From Streptomyces sp. NBC_01451 (GTDB lineage Bacteria > Actinomycetota > Actinomycetes > Streptomycetales > Streptomycetaceae), in the NCBI RefSeq assembly GCF_036227485.1, contig NZ_CP109479.1, positions 8,184,001 to 8,248,000 of the forward strand: 64,000 nucleotides of DNA. The letters are read 5' to 3'. The stretch's first letter is position 1. Each line of letters starts with the position of its first letter. The notes beneath the pieces were generated by a model. The model was not told where the DNA came from and did no database searches. It saw only the letters and a list, made by a program, of their open reading frames with translations. Both the position numbers and the translations under genes were made by a program. Positions 58,167 to 64,000 of the stretch are shown here, piece by piece.

Positions 58167-59714
58167 CTAGGACACCGGCTCCTGTTCCTGTTTCACGAGT
58201 ACCTGGGCCGACCGCGGCGGCAGCAGCTCCAGTACCGCCTGGCGCTGTACGTCGCTCGTCGCGTCGTCGTGGGGGTCCGGGGTGGCCGGGACCTGGAGGC
58301 GGTGGACCGGGCCCGTGCCCAGGCGGGCGTAGCCGCGGCCCGGGGGCATGACCGGGACCGGTGTGGTGTGCGGGGGCGCGCCCAGGACCGCTTCCAGTTG
58401 GGTGGAGGGCACGGGGCCGAGGACGACACGCGCGCGTGTGTGCTGTCGTACGGCGTCGCTCAGCGCGTCCGCGCTGTCGAACTGTTCCGCCACGACGACG
58501 GTGACGTTCGCCGCCCGGCCGTGCCGCAGGGGGACCTGGAGCATGGACTGGGGGTCGGGGTGGCCGTCGGCGGCGGCCACGTGGGCGAGGGCCGCGGGGC
58601 GGTCGAGAAGGAGCCAGAGCGGGCGTCGGATGTCGTCCGGGAGCGGCTGGCCGGCCTGGCGGGCGTGGTTGGCCGCGATCAGCCGGCGTTCCGTCTCCTG
58701 GCTCGCCCATTCGAGGCTCGCCACGGCACCGGACGCCGTGCATTCGACGGCCAGTACGCCGTCCCGGCCGGTCAGGCACGCGTACTCGCCGGTGCCGCTG
58801 CCGTCGACGATCAGGACGTCGCCGTACTGGAGGGCCTGGAGGGCGATCGAGCGCAGGAGTGTCGTGGTGCCGCTGCCCGGCTCGCCCATCACCAGGAGGT
58901 GGGGTTCTGTGGAGCGAGGCCCCGTGCGCCAGACGACCGGCGGGACGTCACGCCGCTCCTCACCGTGGCTGAGGGGGAGCGTGCGCTGTACCTGGGTGGG
59001 GTCCGTGAAGCCGAGCACCGTCTCGCCCGGGGACGTGACGAAGCGCTGCGCGGCGATGTCGGTGGGCAACGGTGGCAGGACGGTGACGGTGAGCTGGTTG
59101 CCCTCCTCGTCCCACTCGAAGTGGTACTCGCGACCCCGGCCCGATTTGGCGTGCAGCAACTGCTCGATCCGCGCGCGGGAGCCGGCCTCGCCGTCGGTGA
59201 AGTACGCCGGGTAACGGACCACCAGCTGCGAGATACGGCCGTCGCCGTCGAACTCGTACGTGGGGAAGGACTTCTCCCAGTCCCCGCCGTGGGTGTAGAG
59301 GGGAGCGGGGTCGTCGGGGGTCGAGAAATAGGGGACCAGCGCGTCGTACAGGGACTGGAGGCGCTGGGTCTGGGACTCGTCGGGGCCCTCGGGCTCCGCC
59401 GGGGCGCGGTCGCGGCCGTGCCAGGCCGCTGCCGCCATCACCGAGATGACGGCGAGCAGCGGGCCGTACGGCACCAGGGCCACGACCAGAACCACCGAGG
59501 CCACCAGGAACAGCAGTGGCCCGCGCTTGTCCTTGGGCGTGTCCGCCCACTTGCGCCGCCCGGCCGCGGCCAGCCGGCGAAGACCCCGGCTGATCGTGAT
59601 CAGCGGGTGGAGGACGTCCGTGGCGCTGTCTGCAGCGGTCCGGGCCAGCTCCCGGCTCCGGGCGATCTGTGCGGTGCCGTTGCTCAGGATGCGGGGGAGG
59701 GGGCGCCGGGCCAC
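58167..59714 (-). CDS. Membrane-linked ATPase-like protein with degenerate Walker A
   Basis: 515 aa. Two hydrophobic segments (GPLLFLVASVVLVVALVPYG and PLLAVISVMAAAAW, about residues 66-100) are followed by a cytoplasmic domain like the FtsK/TraB/EccC ATPases. The P-loop reads GEPGSGTTTLLRS, with Thr where the Lys of GKT/GKS is expected, and Walker B is LWLLLDRPAAL with Arg after Asp instead of Glu. Nucleotide hydrolysis is therefore doubtful. It is followed 37 bases upstream on the same strand by a small membrane protein. Function unknown. Confidence 0.78.
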   Translation of the reverse strand: MARRPLPRILSNGTAQIARSRELARTAADSATDVLHPLITISRGLRRLAAAGRRKWADTPKDKRGPLLFLVASVVLVVALVPYGPLLAVISVMAAAAWHGRDRAPAEPEGPDESQTQRLQSLYDALVPYFSTPDDPAPLYTHGGDWEKSFPTYEFDGDGRISQLVVRYPAYFTDGEAGSRARIEQLLHAKSGRGREYHFEWDEEGNQLTVTVLPPLPTDIAAQRFVTSPGETVLGFTDPTQVQRTLPLSHGEERRDVPPVVWRTGPRSTEPHLLVMGEPGSGTTTLLRSIALQALQYGDVLIVDGSGTGEYACLTGRDGVLAVECTASGAVASLEWASQETERRLIAANHARQAGQPLPDDIRRPLWLLLDRPAALAHVAAADGHPDPQSMLQVPLRHGRAANVTVVVAEQFDSADALSDAVRQHTRARVVLGPVPSTQLEAVLGAPPHTTPVPVMPPGRGYARLGTGPVHRLQVPATPDPHDDATSDVQRQAVLELLPPRSAQVLVKQEQEPVS

Positions 59715-59751
59715 TGCTGTCTCCTGGAGGTGCGTGCGGGCGGGACGGGCG

Positions 59752-59946
59752 TCAGAACTTGATTCCGCCGAGCAGGCTCGCCAGGCTCTCGCCGCCGGCC
59801 TTGATGCTCGGTGCGATGGCGGTGCTCGCGAGGTAGAAGCCGAACAGCGCGGCGACGAAGGCGTGCGACGCCTTGAGTCCGTCCTTCTTGAAGAAGAGGA
59901 AGACGATGATGCCGAGCAGAACGACGCCTGACATGGAGAGGATCAT
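59752..59946 (-). CDS. Small two-helix membrane protein
   Basis: 64 aa: MILSMSGVVLLGIIVFLFF, KKDGLKASHAFVAALFGFYL and ASTAIAPSIKAGGESLASLL. Two helices with a basic turn. AGGAG upstream. Its position next to the ATPase-like gene suggests they act together. Family unknown, though similar small proteins are common in Streptomyces. Confidence 0.82.
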   Translation of the reverse strand: MILSMSGVVLLGIIVFLFFKKDGLKASHAFVAALFGFYLASTAIAPSIKAGGESLASLLGGIKF

Positions 59947-60182
59947 GTGGATCTCCTGGTGTGGTGGGGACAGTCACCATGAGTTCTTCCAGGATCACAG
60001 CATGTATCCATACGATAAAAGGTGCACTTGGGTGAATTTCCTCGTATTTCACTCGCGTGGTGTACCTGTTTGGTGTCATCCGGGCGTGCTGATCTTTGCT
60101 GCTGAGGTGTCGGGTCATGTGCTGGTTAAGCCAGTACTCTGGCGATTCACCCGTACGGTTGTAACGAGAGGCGGTCCGGCCG

Positions 60183-60575
60183 ATGAGCGAAGCCCCCGAC
60201 CCCGAGGTCGTGGAGCTGGCGACGAAGATCTTCGATCTGGCCCGGCAGGGGCAGACGGAGGCACTCGTGGCGTACGTCGACGCGGGCGTACCGGCAGACC
60301 TCACCAACGACCGCGGCGACTCCCTGGTGATGCTCGCCGCCTACCACGGCCATGCCGACGCGGTCCGGGCGCTCCTCGCTCGTGGTGCCGATGGGGACCG
60401 GGTGAACGACCGGGGCCAGACACCACTCGCCGGGGCCGTTTTCAAGGGTTCCCAGGACGTCATCCAGGCGCTCCTGGAGGGTGGCGCCAACCCGTCCGCG
60501 GGTATGCCCTCGGCCCTCGACACCGCACGGATGTTCGGCAAGACGGAACTGCTGGAGCTGTTCGGCGCACACTGA
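60183..60575 (+). CDS. Ankyrin-repeat protein
   Basis: 130 aa with about three ankyrin repeats: LTNDRGDSLVMLAAYHGHADAVRALLARGA, RVNDRGQTPLAGAVFKGSQDVIQALLEGGA and a last partial one. GAGAGG upstream. Protein-protein interaction role; partner unknown. Confidence 0.9.
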   Translation: MSEAPDPEVVELATKIFDLARQGQTEALVAYVDAGVPADLTNDRGDSLVMLAAYHGHADAVRALLARGADGDRVNDRGQTPLAGAVFKGSQDVIQALLEGGANPSAGMPSALDTARMFGKTELLELFGAH

Positions 60576-60771
60576 GTCGTACGCACTGACCAGCTAGGAC
60601 AAGGAAAACGGGGGAGGCGGAACGGGGCCGCCGGAAATACGGTCGCGGCAGCTTGAACAGCCGGGTCATCATGACGTCGTGATTCATGGACGCGATGGCT
60701 GGGCAGAAGTTGCCGCACCGCGCGGGCCGTGATGCGGTCCGCATGGGCCCACCTACGAGAGGCAGAGGAAG
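60576..60771. other. Gap between the ankyrin gene and a candidate microprotein
   Basis: 196 bp, mostly GC-rich, with no gene. The sequence 60576-60876 as a whole is a 301-bp gap whose last 100 bp hold the candidate microprotein below and the start region of the HEAT-type gene. Confidence 0.4.
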
Positions 60772-60831
60772 ATGGTCTACAGCAAGCAGGAAACGGCGGG
60801 CGCCCCGACGTGTTGTCACGCGGCCAGGTAA
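60772..60831 (+). CDS. Candidate 19-residue microprotein
   Basis: Encodes MVYSKQETAGAPTCCHAAR. GAGAGG lies nine bases upstream of the ATG, and 16 of the first 19 codons end in G or C. The CCHxxR end could bind metal or be modified. It could be a leader peptide for the gene at 60877. No known family. Confidence 0.45.
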   Translation: MVYSKQETAGAPTCCHAAR

Positions 60832-60876
60832 AGCAGGATCCCGGTTGCGTCGACGCTTGATGTGAGGCTGTTTCCC

Positions 60877-62307
60877 ATGTTCGATCCGGTCATAGCGCCC
60901 AGCGGAACGCTGCTCGGCCTGCTCCAGAGGGGCCGCGGCGACGGCACGCTGCACGCGCTCACCGCACCGCGGGCCGACGCGCTCGCGGCACTGAACCACT
61001 GCGTGCTCCACGACCCGCGCCACGACTGGCAGGTGGAGAACCGCTCCCTTTACTACGCCCGTCTCTATGTCGACCTCCACGGCGAGCTGGATGAGATCGA
61101 GGCCCACCTCTTCGACGCCGAGGACGTCCTCGACACCGACGAGTCACGCACCGGGCTCGCCCTCGCGGTCCTCGGGCATCTCGCCTCCTACGGCAGGCGG
61201 GACGCGCTGGAGGTGCTGCGCAGGTATGCCGCCACCGGCACCAGTTGGGCCTGGGCGCTGGACGAACTGGCGCTCAGGGACGACGACGCGGGGCTGCGCG
61301 CCCTCGCCGCCCCCGTGCTCGCGCGCTTCGGCACCGACGCGGAGGGCGAGGCGGAACTCGCCGCCGTCGTACGGGACGCCTTCGAGCCCCGGCCCTGGCG
61401 GCTGTGGGCCGACGATCCGCGCGAATCGATCTCCACGCGCGTGCGTGCCGCCCAGGAGACCGGCTGTTTCGACCGCTGGCAACGCCAGATGCGACCGTCC
61501 GGGCCCCGCCCGGGCTGGAGCGTGCAGGCCGTCTTCGAGTGGGCCCAGCAGGGCATCGACCGCGGTGCCGTGCTGCATGTGCCCGCCGCGCGCTGCCTGA
61601 CCGCCGTGGCAGGCCCGGAGGACCGGCCCCAGATCCTGGAGGCGGCCCGCAGCGGTGGCGACGGCGCCCGCTGTACGGCCCTGCGCTACCTCGCGGACAG
61701 CAATGATCCCGATGCCCTCGACCTGGTCGAGGGCGCGGTCGCCGACGGCACGACGGCCGTTGTGGAGGCCGCCGTCGACGCATTCGAACGTATGCGCAGT
61801 ATCGCCGCAGTCGACCGCGCGCGCGGGTGGGTCCACCGGCCCGACCCCCTGGGCGCCGCCGCCGGCCGGATGCTCGCCTGCCTGGGCGGCACCCGGGACA
61901 GCGACCTCGTCCTCGGCGCGCTGCGGGAGGCCGTACGGGGCGAAGGGCCCGACGCGCCGACCCTGTGGACCCTGGTGGACGGCGCGGGACGGCTCGGCAT
62001 CGTCTGCGCGGCACCCGTCCTGCGCCACGTCTACCGCGAGACCGCCTCGTCCCATCTGCGCGGCCGGGCCGCCCGGGCCCTCGCCGCCACCGACCCCTCC
62101 TTCGCCGCAGGCTTCGCCGTCGAGTGCCTGTGGGACTGCGAGGAGACCACCCGCGAGGTCGCCGCCCGGCACGCCGAGACCGGTGACGCCAGGGTCGTCG
62201 ACCAGCTGCGCAGGCTCGCCGCAGACCCGGCCGAGGAGGCCGAGGTCCAGACAGCCGTACGAAGCCGGATCGGGCCCGACAGCACCCGCCGTATGAACGG
62301 GGGATGA
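60877..62307 (+). CDS. HEAT-repeat-like protein
   Basis: 476 aa of helical repeats: LLGLLQRGRGDGTLHALTAP, ARSGGDGARCTALRYLADSNDP, VVEAAVDAFERMRSIAAVDRA and RGRAARALAATDPSFAAGFA. It looks like a HEAT/Armadillo solenoid. ATG 60877 has GAGG ten bases upstream; GTG 60862 is an alternative. Role unknown. Confidence 0.78.
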   Translation: MFDPVIAPSGTLLGLLQRGRGDGTLHALTAPRADALAALNHCVLHDPRHDWQVENRSLYYARLYVDLHGELDEIEAHLFDAEDVLDTDESRTGLALAVLGHLASYGRRDALEVLRRYAATGTSWAWALDELALRDDDAGLRALAAPVLARFGTDAEGEAELAAVVRDAFEPRPWRLWADDPRESISTRVRAAQETGCFDRWQRQMRPSGPRPGWSVQAVFEWAQQGIDRGAVLHVPAARCLTAVAGPEDRPQILEAARSGGDGARCTALRYLADSNDPDALDLVEGAVADGTTAVVEAAVDAFERMRSIAAVDRARGWVHRPDPLGAAAGRMLACLGGTRDSDLVLGALREAVRGEGPDAPTLWTLVDGAGRLGIVCAAPVLRHVYRETASSHLRGRAARALAATDPSFAAGFAVECLWDCEETTREVAARHAETGDARVVDQLRRLAADPAEEAEVQTAVRSRIGPDSTRRMNGG

Positions 62308-62435
62308 CCCGGGGATCAGGAGCGCGTGGACGCGCGCCGACCCGGGAGGGGGCGGTGCGCAACGCTCATGGGACGTTCCCCGTCCGGAAAGATCGACGTT
62401 GACGCGAGCACGTCCAGCACGGCGACAACACCCCT

Positions 62436-63560
62436 ATGCGTGTAGTCATCGTGACCGAATCCTTTCCCCCCGATGTGAACGGCGTGGCCCACTGCGCGCT
62501 CCAGACCGCCCGGCACCTCGTCGATCGCGGTCACGTTCCCCTCGTCGTCGCCCCGGCCACCGCCGCCGGGAACGGGCCCGACGCCTCGGCGCCGTGCCCC
62601 GTCGTCCGTGTCCCCTCCCTGCCGCTCCCCGGCTACCCCCAGGTCCGCGTCGCCCTCCCCAGCCGACGCGTCGCCGCCGCGATCACCGAGCACCGCGCGG
62701 ACATCGTCCACCTGGCCAGCCCCTTCGTCCTCGGCGTCCGCGGCATGGCCGCCGCCGCCCGGCTCGGCATCCCCGCCGTGGCCGTCTACCAGACCGACCT
62801 GGCCGGATACGCCCGTACCTACGTCCACGCGGGCGAGGCCGCCGCCTGGCGGCGCATCCGCTCCGTCCACGCCGCCGCCGACCTCACCCTCGCGCCCTCC
62901 AGCGCGGCCCTGCACGACCTGGAGTCGCACGGGGTGCCCCGGGTGAAGCTGTGGCGGCGCGGCGTGGACACGGCGCGCTTCCGCCCCGAACTGCGGGACG
63001 AGGCCATCCGCCGCGAACTCGCCCCGAACGGCGAGCTGATCGTCGGCTACGTCGGCCGGCTCGCCCCCGAGAAGCAGGTCGAACTCCTTGCCGGGGTCTG
63101 TGCGCTGGACGGCGTGCGGGTCGTCGTCGTGGGCGACGGACCCAGCGAGCCCGGACTGCGCGAACAGTTGCCGGGAGCGGTCTTCCTGGGCCGCCGCACC
63201 GGCGACGAACTGGCCCGGATCTTCGCCTCGCTGGACGTCTTCGCGCACACCGGCCCGTTCGAGACCTTCTGCCAGACCGTGCAGGAGGCCATGGCGAGCG
63301 GTGTGCCCGTCGTCGCGCCCGCCGCCGGCGGACCGCTGGACCTGGTCGCCCACGGGCGCACCGGCCTGCTGGTCCCGCCGCGCGACGCCGCCGCCGTCCG
63401 GGACGCGGTGTGGTCCCTGGCCCGGGACCCGGGCCTGCGGTCCGCCTACGGCGCCGCCGCGCGGGCGACGGTCGAGGGCCGCACCTGGGCCGCTGTCGGC
63501 GACCAGCTCGTCGGGCACTACGCCGACATACTCACCGCGCGGACGGTGGTGGCCGCATGA
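62436..63560 (+). CDS. GT4 glycosyltransferase
   Basis: 374 aa. GT-B fold: N-terminal VVIVTESFPPDVNGVAHCAL and the donor-binding VGYVGRLAPEKQVELL, then PFETFCQTVQEAMASGVPVVAP carrying the E-x7-E motif. Similar to MgtA/PimB-type mannosyltransferases of phosphoglycolipid synthesis. It overlaps the next gene by ATGA. Confidence 0.9.
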   Translation: MRVVIVTESFPPDVNGVAHCALQTARHLVDRGHVPLVVAPATAAGNGPDASAPCPVVRVPSLPLPGYPQVRVALPSRRVAAAITEHRADIVHLASPFVLGVRGMAAAARLGIPAVAVYQTDLAGYARTYVHAGEAAAWRRIRSVHAAADLTLAPSSAALHDLESHGVPRVKLWRRGVDTARFRPELRDEAIRRELAPNGELIVGYVGRLAPEKQVELLAGVCALDGVRVVVVGDGPSEPGLREQLPGAVFLGRRTGDELARIFASLDVFAHTGPFETFCQTVQEAMASGVPVVAPAAGGPLDLVAHGRTGLLVPPRDAAAVRDAVWSLARDPGLRSAYGAAARATVEGRTWAAVGDQLVGHYADILTARTVVAA

Positions 63561-64000
63561 ACGCCGGGACACCACGCGGCCCGAGCGGACCGCTGAGCAT
63601 CGTCCGGCTGGCGAACTTCGTCGCCCCCGCCTCGGGCGGCCTACGCACCGCGCTGCGCGAACTGGGTGCCGGTTACCGGGCCGCCGGACACCACCCCGTC
63701 CTGATCGTGCCCGGTGAGCGGGCGAGCGACCGCGACACCGAACAGGGGCGCGTGATCACCCTGCCCGGCCCGCTGCTGCCGGGCACCGGCGGCTATCGCG
63801 TCCTCACGGACAAGCGGCGTGTCGCCGCCCTGCTGGAGGAACTCGCGCCGGACCGCCTGGAGGTGTCCGACCGGACGACCCTCAGGTGGACGGGCAGGTG
63901 GGCGCGCCGGGCCCGCGTCCCCGCGGTGATGGTCTCCCACGAGACCGCCGACGGCGTCCTGCGCACCTGGGGCCTGCCGGAGAACCTCTCCCGGCGCGCC
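63557..64000 (+). CDS. Second glycosyltransferase, 3' end cut by the window
   Basis: The visible 148 residues start MNAGTPRGPSGPLSIVRLAN and contain FVAPASGGLRTALRELGAGYRAAG, the N-terminal half of a GT4/GT-B enzyme. ATGA overlap with the preceding GT4 gene. The catalytic half lies beyond 64000. Confidence 0.82.
   Translation, partial: MNAGTPRGPSGPLSIVRLANFVAPASGGLRTALRELGAGYRAAGHHPVLIVPGERASDRDTEQGRVITLPGPLLPGTGGYRVLTDKRRVAALLEELAPDRLEVSDRTTLRWTGRWARRARVPAVMVSHETADGVLRTWGLPENLSRRA

Noticed and set aside
58167..59946. Plasmid transfer (TraB) or integrative element module
   Set aside because: No rep, integrase, att repeat or Spd cluster nearby; gene order looks like core chromosome.

Overview
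The window is a stretch of chromosome from a high-GC actinomycete, almost certainly a Streptomyces. The signs are strong GC bias at third codon positions with long spurious antisense reading frames, frequent GTG starts, ATGA/GTGA stop-start overlaps, an actinobacterial RbpA, a motif-poor PriA, a GuaB1-type protein, an SCO1431-like microprotein, and dispersed GC-rich intergenic repeats typical of the genus. From memory, gene order follows S. coelicolor from about SCO1475 (priA) down to about SCO1410. No rRNA, tRNA, CRISPR array, insertion sequence, phage or plasmid module was seen.

Layout. 0.2-9.0 kb: priA, a small HTH protein, fmt-rsmB, an MMPL exporter, rpe. 9.0-15.1 kb: SorC-type regulator, second MMPL exporter, barstar-like protein, guaB1 and an Lrp regulator. 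15.2-21.6 kb: a GntR/UTRA regulator divergent from a five-gene operon: lipoprotein, two permeases, ATPase, and a HAD-EEP two-phosphatase fusion, with an 18-bp operator between them. 22-24.5 kb: a nitrilase-family amidase and a flavin amino-acid 2-monooxygenase, which together resemble the DavA/DavB lysine or arginine monooxygenase route. 24.6-30.9 kb: flavin oxidoreductase, DUF5995-like protein, GH6 glucanase, thioesterase, MFS transporter and ROK regulator with a shared palindromic operator. 30.8-36.2 kb: an FMN riboswitch followed by ribE-ribM-ribBA-ribH and then hisE-hisG and a PH-domain protein. 36.3-38.8 kb: two coupled CNNM/CorC-like membrane proteins. 39-49 kb: CbxX-type AAA ATPase, uridine-kinase-like NTPase, Tat-exported C39-like peptidase, SCO1431-like microprotein, TetR regulator, GH18 chitinase, acyl-CoA dehydrogenase, two hypothetical proteins and an Lrp regulator. 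49-58 kb: amidohydrolase, ppm-type mannosyltransferase, FxsA, rbpA with a textbook SigR promoter, Atg22-like MFS, GDPD and YczE, and a divergent MocR regulator. 58-64 kb: ATPase with a degenerate Walker A plus a small membrane protein, ankyrin and HEAT-type proteins, a 19-residue candidate microprotein, and two glycosyltransferases, the last cut by the window edge.

Most genes are conserved core metabolism and regulation. The most notable items are: (1) the GntR-controlled importer coupled to the HAD-EEP fusion, which looks like a two-step system for importing and dephosphorylating an organophosphate diester; (2) an orphan chitinase-type promoter beside the FMN riboswitch, probably all that remains of a lost chitinase gene; (3) a 205-bp palindromic intergenic element and other dispersed repeats; and (4) the ATPase and membrane protein pair lacking the Walker A lysine.
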